Shown: piece by piece, positions 33,731 to 42,268 of the stretch
Numbering within the stretch: position 1 is the first letter of the stretch
Layout of the letters: each line of letters starts with the position of its first letter
Source of the DNA: Desulfurobacteriaceae bacterium
GTDB lineage: Bacteria > Aquificota > Aquificia > Desulfurobacteriales > Desulfurobacteriaceae
Length of the DNA stretch: 64,000 bases
Reading direction: 5' to 3'
Assembly: GCA_027068415.1 (NCBI GenBank)
Contig: JAMOTD010000006.1
Coordinates: 62,001-126,000, forward strand
Program-made: the position numbers and the translations under genes
Notes under the pieces: model-generated
Told to the model about the DNA's origin: nothing
The model's input: the letters and a program-made list of their open reading frames with translations, nothing else
The model's database searches: none

Positions 33731-34107
33731 TGGCAAGCCTTAACAGGGTTTTTCTAATCGGAAGGCTGGTGGCAGACCCCCAGCTTCAGCACACCCAGAG
33801 CGGAACCCCCTTTAGCCGTTTCAGAATCGCCGTTAACCGCCCCTACAGGGATAGAAACGGCAACTGGCAGGAGGATACCCTCTTTATTGACATCGTCGTA
33901 TGGGGCGACGCGGCCGACAGAGCGGTAAGCCGCTTCAACAAGGGAACGAGGGTTCTCGTTGAGGGAAGCTTAAGGCAATCAACGTGGGAGACCGAGAGCG
34001 GAGAGAAGAGAAGCAAAATTGAGGTAAGGGCAGACAGGGTTGTAGCCCTTGACCCCAAGAGGGAAGTTTCGGAAGAGCTTGAAGAAATTGACGACATTGA
34101 ATTTTAG
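33730..34107 (+). CDS. ssb: Single-stranded DNA-binding protein
   Basis: 125 aa OB-fold protein. MASLNRVFLIGRLVADPQLQHTQSG and FRIAVNRPYRDRNGNWQEDTLFIDIVVWG are typical, as is the acidic C-terminal tip DDIEF, which recruits partner repair and replication proteins. It sits between rpsF and rpsR, the standard bacterial order. The linker between OB-fold and tip is very short (about 10 residues). Confidence 0.95.
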   Translation: MASLNRVFLIGRLVADPQLQHTQSGTPFSRFRIAVNRPYRDRNGNWQEDTLFIDIVVWGDAADRAVSRFNKGTRVLVEGSLRQSTWETESGEKRSKIEVRADRVVALDPKREVSEELEEIDDIEF

Positions 34108-34118
34108 GGAGGTAAGCC

Positions 34119-34361
34119 ATGGCAAACGGACTTCCTCAGAGAAGGTTCGTTAGAAGAAGAAAGTACTGCAAGTTCTGCGCCGAGAAGATAGAGAAGATTG
34201 ACTATAAGAACGTTGACCTCTTAAAGTCCTTCATCTCAGAGAGGGGAAGAATTATCCCCAGAAGGATTTCCGGAGTCTGCTCAAAGCACCAGAGACAGCT
34301 TGCAAGGGCTGTTAAGAGGGCAAGGCACTTGGCCCTTCTACCTTTCGTAAAGATTGACTAA
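34119..34361 (+). CDS. rpsR: 30S ribosomal protein S18 (zinc-binding form)
   Basis: 80 aa. The S18 core [25 protein letters not shown] is clear. YCKFC near residue 17 and a further Cys in GVCSKHQ suggest the C+ zinc-ribbon variant of S18. ATG 34119 has AGGGAGG upstream. Follows ssb by 11 bases. Confidence 0.95.
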   Translation: MANGLPQRRFVRRRKYCKFCAEKIEKIDYKNVDLLKSFISERGRIIPRRISGVCSKHQRQLARAVKRARHLALLPFVKID

Positions 34362-34366
34362 GAGCG

Positions 34367-35158
34367 ATGAAGGGTTTGAGAGCTCCAGCACTCTACGGGC
34401 TTATAACGGTTTTAGCCGGGATAACTGCCGAGAGCCCCCAGTGGCTTTTCCTCTCTATGGGGCTCTCCTTATTTATTCCGGCTCTTTTTGTTATTGCGCT
34501 AAGGGAGAGTTTGCCCGGAGCTCTCATCTCCTCTGCTGTGGCGCTGGGAGTACTGGCCATATACAGCACGAGAGCTCCCCTTGAGGTCATTCCCTTTCAG
34601 GTAATCGGAGCTCTCTTTAGTAGGTGGTACAGAAGGCCGGAAATCTCGGTTTTCAGCGCAGCCGCAATCCTCTTTGCAGCGGCGGTAATTGAGGAGCTCC
34701 TCTTCGGCCTTCCGCCGGAGGTAAAGAGCTCCCTTTTCGGAAGCTACAGGTGGGGAGTCTACTTCTTCACCGCCCTCCTCTTCGGGGAGGCAACCTACGG
34801 CGTAGCCCTGCTGTTTACGGGAAGGGGAGAGCTCTTTCTAAGATTAAAATTCGGCTTTTGGCCGGTACCCCTCTTTTTAGTTTGCGGAGCCCTAAGCCTT
34901 CTGCCGGGCTTTCCCTACAGGGAAGTGGCAGTAAACGGGCTGATAGTAGCCCTTTCACTCTTTACGGGGCAGGGGATTGCCGTAATTCTCCACCTGATAA
35001 GAAGACTCTCTCCCCTGGCAAGGTTGATAATTCTGATTGCGGTTGTAATTTTTCCACTGGGATTTTTGACGGCAGCCCTGATTTTGGGATTCCTTGATAA
35101 CTGGCTTGACTTTAGAAAACTCAATGGAGGAGGAGAAAATGGAAGTAATCCTGATTAA
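34367..35158 (+). CDS. DUF2232-like multipass membrane protein
   Basis: 263 aa, about seven or eight predicted helices. By position between rpsR and rplI and by composition it fits the YybS/DUF2232 family of uncharacterised membrane proteins often found next to these ribosomal genes. Segments GLSLFIPALFVIALRE, ALLFGEATYGVALLFTG and LIVALSLFTGQGIAVILHLIRRL are typical of the family as I remember it. No catalytic motif is visible. Its C-terminal 20 bases overlap rplI. Confidence 0.75.
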   Translation: MKGLRAPALYGLITVLAGITAESPQWLFLSMGLSLFIPALFVIALRESLPGALISSAVALGVLAIYSTRAPLEVIPFQVIGALFSRWYRRPEISVFSAAAILFAAAVIEELLFGLPPEVKSSLFGSYRWGVYFFTALLFGEATYGVALLFTGRGELFLRLKFGFWPVPLFLVCGALSLLPGFPYREVAVNGLIVALSLFTGQGIAVILHLIRRLSPLARLIILIAVVIFPLGFLTAALILGFLDNWLDFRKLNGGGENGSNPD

Positions 35159-35591
35159 GGATATGGAGAACCTCGGAAAAGTAGGAGACATCGTAAAGGT
35201 TAAAGACGGATACGCAAGGAACTACCTTATACCCTCAGGGATTGCCCTTCCGGCAACAAAGTCTAACATCGCAAGGGTTAAGAATGAGCTCCAATCCTTG
35301 AGGAAGAAGGCCGAGAGGCAGATTGCAAGGTTTAAGGAGCTCGCGGAGAAGCTCAACACAACAAGGATTACAATTGAGCACGAGGCAGGAGAGGAAGGAA
35401 AGCTCTTCGGTTCGGTTACGACCTCCCAGATTGAGAAGGCCCTTCATAAGGCCGGCTTTGAGGAGATTGAGAAGAAGCAAATCGTCCTTGAAAAGCCGAT
35501 TAGGGAGACAGGAACCTACGAGGTAAAAATTCACCTCTTCAAGGACATTGACGCAACGATTACTGTTGACGTAGTTCCCCTAAAGAGATAA
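35139..35591 (+). CDS. rplI: 50S ribosomal protein L9
   Basis: 150 aa. Start placed at ATG 35139, preceded by GGAGGAGG; the track extends 15 codons too far upstream. N-terminal domain MEVILIKDMENLGKVGDIV, then KDGYARNYLIPSGIALPAT, the long connecting helix rich in Lys/Arg, and the C-terminal domain with GKLFGSVTTSQIEKAL. It overlaps the DUF2232 gene by 20 bases. Confidence 0.96.
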   Translation: MEVILIKDMENLGKVGDIVKVKDGYARNYLIPSGIALPATKSNIARVKNELQSLRKKAERQIARFKELAEKLNTTRITIEHEAGEEGKLFGSVTTSQIEKALHKAGFEEIEKKQIVLEKPIRETGTYEVKIHLFKDIDATITVDVVPLKR

Positions 35592-35617
35592 CCAAACCCT
35601 CTTTTCCGGAGGCCGCC

Positions 35618-36145
35618 ATGGAGTTTGTAGGAAGACACGTAATGATGGACGCAACGGTCTTTGACATAAGCCGCATCAACTCCATTCAGCCCGTTTACGA
35701 CTACATGGAGGAGCTGGCCAGGAAGCTGGACATGACCCTCGTCTACCCTCCAATTGTCGCCCGCTTCCCCTTTGCCCAATCGGAGCTTGAGCAGTTCGTT
35801 AAAAAGCTCTCAGAGGAAAACGTTAAGAGCAAGACCCTTGAGTTTATGGAGGAAACCTTAAAGAGAAGAGCAACCGAGGATAGCGGAGTCTCTGGAGTTT
35901 CTATCTGGCTTGAGAGTCACTGTACAATCCACACCTGGCCTGAGGAGAAGTTCTTCAGCCTTGACGCTTACAGCTGCAAGGACTTTAACCCCATGGACGC
36001 CTTTGAGCTCACGGTAAAGTGGTTCAAAGTTGAGTACGCATCCTTCGTTGACGTTGAGAGGTACGTAGGCGGCCCCTGCATCATTAAGGCCTATGAGTAC
36101 AAGAACGGAGAGCTAATTCCCTGCCAGCCTTCAGTTAAGCAGTAG
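35618..36145 (+). CDS. speD: S-adenosylmethionine decarboxylase-like pyruvoyl enzyme
   Basis: 175 aa proenzyme related to SpeD, which supplies the aminopropyl donor for spermidine. The self-cleavage site is the Glu-Ser bond in LESHCTIHTWPEEK (Ser100 would become pyruvoyl), and the Cys in AYSCKDFNPMDAFE matches the proton-donating position. Class 1b SpeD proteins are about 125-130 aa; this one has an extra 35 or so residues (about 50-90, SELEQFVKKLSEENVK) before the cleavage site. Long-chain and branched polyamines are typical of thermophiles. Some SpeD homologues have other amino acid substrates, so the substrate is not certain. GGAGG precedes the ATG. Confidence 0.88.
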   Translation: MEFVGRHVMMDATVFDISRINSIQPVYDYMEELARKLDMTLVYPPIVARFPFAQSELEQFVKKLSEENVKSKTLEFMEETLKRRATEDSGVSGVSIWLESHCTIHTWPEEKFFSLDAYSCKDFNPMDAFELTVKWFKVEYASFVDVERYVGGPCIIKAYEYKNGELIPCQPSVKQ

Positions 36146-36163
36146 GGGGCGCTCGCCCCCTTT
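36145..36163 (+). terminator. Terminator after speD
   Basis: GGGGGC-GCTC-GCCCCC hairpin (36145-36160) followed by TTT; it starts at the last base of the speD stop. Six G:C pairs with a four-base loop make it stable even at high temperature. It would end the rplY-to-speD transcript. Confidence 0.8.
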
Positions 36164-36165
36164 AA

Positions 36166-36252
36166 TCAGTGTTTAACCACCTTCAGTAGCTCCTTTGCCT
36201 GCTCAACCCACCTTTTAACCTGCTTCAGGTAGGGAATTTGACGGGCTATTCG
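36166..36252 (-). pseudogene. Possible C-terminal remnant of a lost gene
   Basis: Between the speD terminator and rsmI a 28-codon minus-strand frame reads like the end of a real protein (RQIPYLKQVKRWVEQAKELL ... VKH, stop TGA at 36168-36166). Codons match local usage. It has no start codon: an in-frame TAA lies immediately upstream. I infer a decayed gene tail, but a chance open frame of this length is possible. Confidence 0.3.
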
Positions 36253-36303
36253 TTAGCTTCTTCAAGTTTACTTAAGTAGGATTTTAAACGCTACCTGATT
36301 CCT

Positions 36304-37161
36304 TCAATTCTTCCCCTTAAAAATCTCAAGGGCCTTTGAGTAGACCTCCCTTTTGGGAAGGTTTAACCTCTCCTTCACCTCTTTGACGGCTTCTTTCATT
36401 GAGTAGCCATCTTCCTTTAGTTTTTTTAAGAGCTCCTCAATCTCCACTTCGTCTCCCCCCCTGCTATCTTGCGAAGGGGGAAAGAGGAGAACGAACTCTC
36501 CTCTCAGCTTCCCGCCCTCTCTTAACTCCTCAAGTAGCCGGCGGGGAGAGCCGAAGAGGAAGTCCTCGTTTAGCTTTGTAAGCTCCCTCCCAATAACGAG
36601 CTCAACATCAGGGGCTATTTGAGACAGGAGCTCCAAAGTCCTCTCAATCCGGTGGGGAGATTCGTAGGCAACGACCGTAAAGGGGTACGAGATTATCTCC
36701 TCCAAGGCCGACCTTAACTTCCCCTCCTTCCTCGGAAGGAAGCCGTAGAAGAGGAACTTATCGGTGGGCAGGCCGGAGGCAGAGAGGGCAGCGATAACGG
36801 CAGAGGCTCCGGGAATGGGAACGACCTTAACTCCTTCCTCCCTCGCCCTCTTTACGAGCCTGTATCCGGGGTCGCTGATTGTAGGAGTTCCCGCATCTGA
36901 AATCAGCGCAACCGAAACTCCGTCCTTCAAAAGGTTGAGGATTTTTTCGGCAGCCTCCCTCTCGTTGTGCTCGTGGTAGGGAATTAATCTCTTTCCCGAA
37001 ATACCGTAGTGGCTCAGGAGCTTTAAAGCCCTTCTCGTATCCTCACAGGCTATAACGGGAACCTCCTTTAAAACCTCAAGGGCGCGGAGGGTTATGTCCT
37101 TTAAGTTCCCTATGGGAGTGGCAACAACAAAGAGCTCTCCTAACCCCTCACGGCTATGCAT
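36304..37161 (-). CDS. rsmI: 16S rRNA (cytidine-2'-O)-methyltransferase RsmI
   Basis: Methylates the ribose of C1402 in the decoding centre. 285 aa tetrapyrrole-methylase fold: LFVVATPIGNLKDITLRALEVL at the N-terminus, ACEDTRRALKLLSHYGI, YHEHNE, and the SAM loop VALISDAGTPTISDPGYRLV, then PIPGASAVIAALSASGLP. ATG 37161 lies inside ridA's 3' end (22 bases overlap) with GGAGG upstream. A C-terminal helical extension of about 60 residues is normal. Confidence 0.95.
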   Translation of the reverse strand: MHSREGLGELFVVATPIGNLKDITLRALEVLKEVPVIACEDTRRALKLLSHYGISGKRLIPYHEHNEREAAEKILNLLKDGVSVALISDAGTPTISDPGYRLVKRAREEGVKVVPIPGASAVIAALSASGLPTDKFLFYGFLPRKEGKLRSALEEIISYPFTVVAYESPHRIERTLELLSQIAPDVELVIGRELTKLNEDFLFGSPRRLLEELREGGKLRGEFVLLFPPSQDSRGGDEVEIEELLKKLKEDGYSMKEAVKEVKERLNLPKREVYSKALEIFKGKN

Positions 37162-37520
37162 TCAACCTCCACCTCTGCCCCCAAGGGGAGCTCCTTAACG
37201 CCCACCGTTACCCTCGCAGGCTTAACCGGACACTCTTTAAAAAACTCTTCATAAATTTCGTTAAATTCACCGAACTTTTCCAGCTTCGTAAGGTAGACAA
37301 CCACCTTTACGATACTGCACCTGCTACCTCCGGCGGCCTCAACAACCGCTTTAAGGTTGTTTAAAGCCCTCAAAACCTGCTCCCTGAACCCTCTAACCAG
37401 CTTTCCGCTCTCAGGTTCAATTCCGATTTGGCCTGAAGTAAATATAAAGTTGCCGTAGAGAATACCCTGAGAGTAAGAACCGACCGGTGAGGGAGCTCCG
37501 CTACTCCTTACCTCTCTCAC
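37140..37520 (-). CDS. ridA: RidA family enamine/imine deaminase
   Basis: 126 aa homotrimeric protein that hydrolyses reactive enamine/imine intermediates from PLP enzymes. GSYSQGILYGNFIFTSGQIG, NLKAVVEAAGG and the C-terminal PARVTVGVKELPLGAEVEVECIAV are diagnostic; the substrate-binding Arg is in PARVTV. I use GTG 37520, eight bases after AGGAGG; the TTG in the track is only two bases from that site. It precedes rsmI on the same transcript. Confidence 0.93.
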   Translation of the reverse strand: MREVRSSGAPSPVGSYSQGILYGNFIFTSGQIGIEPESGKLVRGFREQVLRALNNLKAVVEAAGGSRCSIVKVVVYLTKLEKFGEFNEIYEEFFKECPVKPARVTVGVKELPLGAEVEVECIAVRG

Positions 37521-37568
37521 CTTCAAAACCTCCTAATTAAATAATCCTCTTGAAAAGTGAGTTGATTA

Positions 37569-37596
37569 ATTCTATATTAGTCTGCAATCAATTCAA
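37569..37596 (-). promoter_or_regulatory. Candidate promoter of ridA-rsmI
   Basis: Minus strand TTGAAT (37596-37591), 16-base spacer, TAGAAT (37574-37569), in the AT-rich divergent gap. The transcript would begin about 42 bases before the ridA GTG. Confidence 0.5.
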
Positions 37597-37629
37597 GGAT
37601 TCAATTCTATTTGTTTTATATTTTAAAAG

Positions 37630-37658
37630 TTGCAATTTCCGTTATAGCAATATACAAT
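37630..37658 (+). promoter_or_regulatory. Promoter and candidate operator of the second ArsR gene
   Basis: TTGCAA (37630-37635), 17-base spacer, TACAAT (37653-37658), 28 bases before the ATG. Within it TTGCAAT (37630-37636) and ATAGCAA (37644-37650) form an inverted repeat with one mismatch, placed between -35 and -10, a fitting site for autorepression. Confidence 0.55.
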
Positions 37659-37686
37659 TTAGAAATAAAGGCTTTCGGGAGGTAGT

Positions 37687-37998
37687 ATGGCAGAGAAGGA
37701 AAACATCATCCTTGACGACGAGAGGATTGAAGAAGGGGCAGAGTGCCTTAAAGCCCTTGCCTCACCGGTAAGGCTGAAAATCCTCTTTACTCTGAAGGAT
37801 AAGCCCATGTGCGTAACCGACCTTGAGCAGGAACTGGGAATCTCCCAATCATCCCTCTCCCAACACCTTAGAACCCTCAGGTACAAGGGAATAGTTGCAA
37901 AGACGAGGAAGGGGAATAAAGTTTATTACACGATTTCGTCCGACGCTTTCAGGGAGCTTTTGAACCTCCTTCCCCAGATTGCCTGCTTCAGAGGTTAA
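37687..37998 (+). CDS. ArsR-family regulator with a BigR/SqrR-like cysteine pair
   Basis: 103 aa winged-helix repressor. LKALASPVRLKILFTL, then MCVTDLEQELGISQSSLSQHLRTLR is the DNA-binding unit, followed by the wing RKGNKVYYTI. Cys42 lies in the helix preceding the recognition helix and Cys100 in the last helix, the layout of the persulfide sensors BigR and SqrR, where the two form a tetrasulfide link. There is also Cys20. It precedes accD by four bases, so a redox or sulfide signal may influence accD. Assignment to the persulfide class is inference from the two positions and the SQSSLSQHL segment. Confidence 0.85.
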   Translation: MAEKENIILDDERIEEGAECLKALASPVRLKILFTLKDKPMCVTDLEQELGISQSSLSQHLRTLRYKGIVAKTRKGNKVYYTISSDAFRELLNLLPQIACFRG

Positions 37999-38002
37999 CT
38001 GA

Positions 38003-38845
38003 ATGCTTGAAAAGCTCTTCAGGAGGAAGAGGATTGAGGAGGCCAAGGGGAACTCCAACCTCCCCGGCGGCCTTTGGGTAAAGTGTCAGGAGTGTAAGGC
38101 GCTCCTTTTTAGGGGAGAGCTTGAGAGCGCCCTCTGGGTCTGCCCCAAGTGCGGCTACCACTTCCCCGTTCCGGCAAAGGAGCGCCTTTACATGCTCTTT
38201 GACAACGGCGAGTTTACCGAGCTTGACGCAGAGCTTGAGCCCAAAGACATCTTGGGCTTTAAAGACAGAAAGCCCTACACTCAGAGAATTGAGGAAGCTC
38301 AGGAGAAGACCGGCCTCAAAGACGCGGTAGTAAACGCCAGAGGTAAAATAGGCGGAAGGGAAGTTTTAATAAGCTGTTTTGACTTCCGCTTTATGGGCGG
38401 TAGCATGGGCCGGGTGGCCGGCGAGAAGGTAACGAGAAACATAGAAAGGGCGGCCGAGGAAAAAATCCCCTTTATCTGCATAACCGCCAGCGGCGGTGCG
38501 AGAATGCAGGAGGGGATAATTTCTCTCATGCAGATGGCAAAGACCTCCGCCGCCCTTACGCGCCTTGAGGAAAGGGGGGTGCCGTACATTTCGGTTCTGA
38601 CCCACCCGACTATGGGCGGGGTCTCGGCAAGCTTTGCCTTTCTCGGGGACGTGATTATTGCAGAGCCTAAGGCTCTAATCGGTTTCGCCGGCCCCCGGGT
38701 AATTGAACAAACAATCAGACAGAAACTCCCCAAAGGCTTTCAGAGGGCCGAGTTCCTCCTTGAGCACGGCCTTATAGACATGGTAGTTGAGCGGAAAGAG
38801 CTAAGGAGCGTAATCTCTAACCTTCTCTCCCTCTTTGGAGGTTAA
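38003..38845 (+). CDS. accD: Acetyl-CoA carboxylase carboxyltransferase subunit beta
   Basis: 280 aa partner of AccA. N-terminal zinc ribbon: VKCQEC (Cys28, Cys31) and VCPKC (Cys47, Cys50). The crotonase-like core has NARGKIGGREVLISCFDFRFMGGSMG, ITASGGARMQEG, LTHPTMGGVSASFAFLGDVIIAEPKALIGFAGPRVI (partly quoted: GVSASFAFLGDV). Start ATG 38003, four bases after the ArsR stop. Confidence 0.96.
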   Translation: MLEKLFRRKRIEEAKGNSNLPGGLWVKCQECKALLFRGELESALWVCPKCGYHFPVPAKERLYMLFDNGEFTELDAELEPKDILGFKDRKPYTQRIEEAQEKTGLKDAVVNARGKIGGREVLISCFDFRFMGGSMGRVAGEKVTRNIERAAEEKIPFICITASGGARMQEGIISLMQMAKTSAALTRLEERGVPYISVLTHPTMGGVSASFAFLGDVIIAEPKALIGFAGPRVIEQTIRQKLPKGFQRAEFLLEHGLIDMVVERKELRSVISNLLSLFGG

Positions 38846-38846
38846 A

Positions 38847-39089
38847 ATGGAGCCCAAGAGTAAAGCAGAAAGGCTTGCAAGAACGGTTGTTGCCGACTTC
38901 TTCCTTTACAACCCCGATAAAATTGACAAGGGCCTCCTTGACGATAACTTTTTTGAGATATTGAAGGGAGAGCTTGACGACTCAATAACCTACTTCAGGG
39001 AGCGCTCTTCCGGAGATATGACCATTTTCTGGGACACCCTCTTTAACAGGCTCATGCAGAGGGAGGCAAAACTTTTAGAGTCAAAGTAA
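38847..39089 (+). CDS. Small unrecognised protein between accD and mfd
   Basis: 80 aa, soluble, acidic/basic mixed helical. Start placed at ATG 38847 with TTGGAGG upstream; the track uses a TTG inside accD. The sequence has ARTVVADFFLYNPDKIDKGLL and DSITYFRERSSGDMTIFW, with no family I recognise. The good ribosome binding site, local codon use and one-base gap from accD make it a real gene. No function is proposed. Confidence 0.75.
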   Translation: MEPKSKAERLARTVVADFFLYNPDKIDKGLLDDNFFEILKGELDDSITYFRERSSGDMTIFWDTLFNRLMQREAKLLESK

Positions 39090-39094
39090 GATAA

Positions 39095-42000
39095 ATGTTT
39101 GATAGAAGCGTAAAACTCCTCACCGGTGCAATCAAGGAGGGTGAGAAGCCCTCGGCTTACGGCCTCCCCGGAGGCTCAAAGGCACTTCTCCTAAGGGAAA
39201 TTAAGAAGTTAATAGCCCCTTCGTTTATACTAATTCCAACTCCCCAGGTAGCAGGGGCACTAACCCGAGACCTTGAAAGAGCAGGCCTAAAAGCCCTATT
39301 TATCCCTCCCCTTGACGTTCCGCCCCTTGACGTTTCATCCCCCCTGTCGGCCTACCAGTACAGGAGGCTAAAAGCCCTCTACCGGGCACTGAACGAGAGC
39401 TTTGACTTCATAGTGCTTACCCCTTCCTCGCTCTTTCACAAGGTAGTTCCGCCGGAGGTCTTAATAGAGAGCTCCCTTAGCTTTAAAAAGGGGCAGGATG
39501 TTGACTACTCAAAGCTCCCCCAAAAATTAACGGCAATGGGCTTTAGAAGAGTTGAAAGCGAGCCCGAAGTCGGGGAGTTCTCACTGAAGGGGGACTTCCT
39601 ACACCTTATTACCCCCGACGAGAACGTTGAGCTCTCACTCTTCGGGGAGGAGGTTGAAGAGCTCAAAGTTAACGGAAGGGAGGTTTCGGAGTTTACCCTC
39701 GTTCCCCTCTTGGAGCTCCCTCAGGATAAAGAGGTCCTTAAGCCGATTGAGGAAGTCTACCCCGAGCTTGCAGAGAGGCACCTTCTCCTCGGGGAGCTCA
39801 GCGGAGCCGAAAAGCTCCTTCCTCTGGTCTATAAACTGGTTCCCATTACCGAGTATACGGGAAACCTCAAGGCGGTTATAGTTGAGAGCGAGCAGGTAAG
39901 GGTTCAGGGGGAGAGCTTCTTAAATCAGGTTAAGGAGGGGTGGGAGCTCCTAAAAAGAGAGGGGATACCCTCTGCAAAGCCCGAGGAGTTTGTTGAGGAA
40001 GTTAAGGTTGAGCCCCTCTTTTTCATCTACGAAAAGCCCGTGAAAGGGGGGATAGACTTCGGGATTAAAGCCCTTCCGCCGGTTGACGAGGAGAACGTTA
40101 AAGAGGTTGCAAAGGGCTTAAAGGGGTACAGGGTACGGTTAATTTACCAGAGCTCCACCCTAAAAGAGGAGGCCGAGAGGGAGCTCCGGCTGGCCGGGGC
40201 TGAGGTTGAGAGCGAGAAGGGAATCTCCTCGGGGGGCTTCAGGTTTACCGAGAGGAACCTCGCATGGCTCACCGAAAGCCAGCTCCAGATAGTCCCGAAG
40301 AAGAAGGAGGACATTACCTCCTTAGAGCCGGGCGAGCTCGTGGTTCACAGGGATTACGGAATCGGAATCTTTCAGGGAATAGTCAGCAGGGAGATTGCAG
40401 GAAAACGCTTTGACTTCATTGAGATTGAGTACGCCGGAGGGGAGAGGCTCTACGCCCCGTTTACCCAGATAGACAGGATTTACAGGTACACCGGATACAG
40501 AGGCAAAAAGCCGAAACTTGACAGGCTCGGAGGGACCTCCTGGAAGAACCTTGAGAGGAGAATTAAGGCCTCGCTGGCAAAGTTTGCAAAGGAGCTTGCC
40601 CAGCTCTACAGGGAGAGGAAGACCGCCGTAGGGGAAAGGTTAACGGGAGACGAGGCCCTCATAAGGGAGTTTGAGAGGCGCTTCCCCCACAAGCTGACCC
40701 CTGACCAGGCGAAGGCCGTTAAGGACGTCTACAGAGACATGGAATCCGAAAAGCCAATGGACAGGCTAATCTGCGGGGACGTGGGCTTCGGGAAAACGGA
40801 AGTTGCAATGAGGGCGGCAATGAAGGCCGTAAGCTCGGGGAAGCAGGTTGCCGTTATAGCCCCAACAACCGTCTTGGCAGACCAGCACTTCAGAACTTTT
40901 AAGAAGAGGTTTAAGGGCTTCCCCGTTGAGATTGAAATGCTCTCGCGTTTTAGGAAGAAAAAGGAGCAAAAGGAGATTTTAGAGAGGCTAAAAAAGGGGG
41001 AGATTGACATAATAATCGGAACCCACCGCCTCGTTCAGGACGACGTTAAGTTTAAAGACCTGGGGCTTTTAATAATAGATGAGGAGCACCGCTTCGGAGT
41101 AAAGACAAAAGAGAAGTTAACAAAACTCAAGAGCAACATTGACGTCCTCTACCTCTCCGCAACCCCGATTCCGAGAACCCTCTACTCGGCCCTTTCGGGC
41201 TTCAGGGACATCTCCCTCATAGAGACCCCTCCCGCAGGAAGGAGGGGAACGAAAGTAGTTGTAAGCAAGTACACCGACGAAATCCTGAAAGGGGCAATTG
41301 AGAGGGAGCTCGGCAGAAACGGGCAGGTCTTCGTAGTTCACAACGACATCTCGGAGCTCCCCCTCATAAAGGAGAAAATCCTCTCCTTCTTCCCCGAGGC
41401 AAAGGTTGAAATCGTCCACGGTCAGATGAAGCCTACGGAGATAGAGAAAATCATGCACGCCTTCTTTGAGGGAAAGATTGACGTACTGGTCTCAACCTCA
41501 ATAGTTGAGTCGGGGCTTGACGTTCCGTCAGCCAACACTCTGATAGTTATAGGTGCGGAGAACTTCGGCCTTTCACAGCTCTACCAGTTAAAGGGAAGGG
41601 TAGGCAGGGGAATTGAGAAGGGCTACTGCTACCTCCTTACCTCCCCGAGGGCAAAGCTGACGCCCGAGGCGGTAAAGAGGCTTGAGGCCATGAAGAAACT
41701 GGCCCCGCTGGGGGGAGGCTTCCAGCTTGCCCTCAAGGACTTAGAGATAAGGGGAGCCGGAACCCTCCTGGGGCCCAAGCAGAGCGGTTTTGTTGAGAGC
41801 GTAGGTTTAGAGCTCTACACAAAGCTCCTAAACGAAGTTATTGAGGAGAGGGAAGAGGAAGAGGACGTTAAGCTAAACCTTCCCTTTGAGGCCTTTATCC
41901 CCGACGACTTCGTTGAGGACAGGAAGGAGAAGTTTAAGCTCTACTCTCAGCTGGCCTCCGCCAAGGAGCCCGAAGAGGTTATGAAGGAGATTGAGAGGGT

Positions 42001-42268
42001 GAGGGGAGCTCTCCCTGACCCCTTAGTAAACCTCTTTAAGACGATGAAGCTCAAGAAACTTGCCAAGGAGCTCGGAGTTAAGGAGATTTCCGCCTCTCCC
42101 AGCGGAAAGGCTATAATAGTTTTCGGCCCCAACACGTCGGCCTCACCGGAAAAGCTGGTTGAGCTGGTAAAGGAAAGGGGAGCAACCTTCACGCCCGACA
42201 GAAAGCTCTACATAGAGTTTAAGGAGCTTGACGACCTTATAAAAACCCTTGAGGAGTTAAAAAGATGA
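39095..42268 (+). CDS. mfd: Transcription-repair coupling factor
   Basis: 1057 aa ATPase that removes stalled RNA polymerase and recruits UvrA. N-terminal UvrB-like region (about 1-330), RNA polymerase-interacting domain LEPGELVVHRDYGIGIFQGI (about residue 409), translocase with Walker A ICGDVGFGKTEVAMRAA, DEEHRFGVK, SATPIPRTLY, and TSIVESGLDVPSANTLIV, then the TRG segment LYQLKGRVGRG, and a C-terminal domain with EIRGAGTLLGPKQSG. uvrA is present 4 kb downstream. The stop overlaps the next gene as ATGA. Confidence 0.96.
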   Translation: MFDRSVKLLTGAIKEGEKPSAYGLPGGSKALLLREIKKLIAPSFILIPTPQVAGALTRDLERAGLKALFIPPLDVPPLDVSSPLSAYQYRRLKALYRALNESFDFIVLTPSSLFHKVVPPEVLIESSLSFKKGQDVDYSKLPQKLTAMGFRRVESEPEVGEFSLKGDFLHLITPDENVELSLFGEEVEELKVNGREVSEFTLVPLLELPQDKEVLKPIEEVYPELAERHLLLGELSGAEKLLPLVYKLVPITEYTGNLKAVIVESEQVRVQGESFLNQVKEGWELLKREGIPSAKPEEFVEEVKVEPLFFIYEKPVKGGIDFGIKALPPVDEENVKEVAKGLKGYRVRLIYQSSTLKEEAERELRLAGAEVESEKGISSGGFRFTERNLAWLTESQLQIVPKKKEDITSLEPGELVVHRDYGIGIFQGIVSREIAGKRFDFIEIEYAGGERLYAPFTQIDRIYRYTGYRGKKPKLDRLGGTSWKNLERRIKASLAKFAKELAQLYRERKTAVGERLTGDEALIREFERRFPHKLTPDQAKAVKDVYRDMESEKPMDRLICGDVGFGKTEVAMRAAMKAVSSGKQVAVIAPTTVLADQHFRTFKKRFKGFPVEIEMLSRFRKKKEQKEILERLKKGEIDIIIGTHRLVQDDVKFKDLGLLIIDEEHRFGVKTKEKLTKLKSNIDVLYLSATPIPRTLYSALSGFRDISLIETPPAGRRGTKVVVSKYTDEILKGAIERELGRNGQVFVVHNDISELPLIKEKILSFFPEAKVEIVHGQMKPTEIEKIMHAFFEGKIDVLVSTSIVESGLDVPSANTLIVIGAENFGLSQLYQLKGRVGRGIEKGYCYLLTSPRAKLTPEAVKRLEAMKKLAPLGGGFQLALKDLEIRGAGTLLGPKQSGFVESVGLELYTKLLNEVIEEREEEEDVKLNLPFEAFIPDDFVEDRKEKFKLYSQLASAKEPEEVMKEIERVRGALPDPLVNLFKTMKLKKLAKELGVKEISASPSGKAIIVFGPNTSASPEKLVELVKERGATFTPDRKLYIEFKELDDLIKTLEELKR

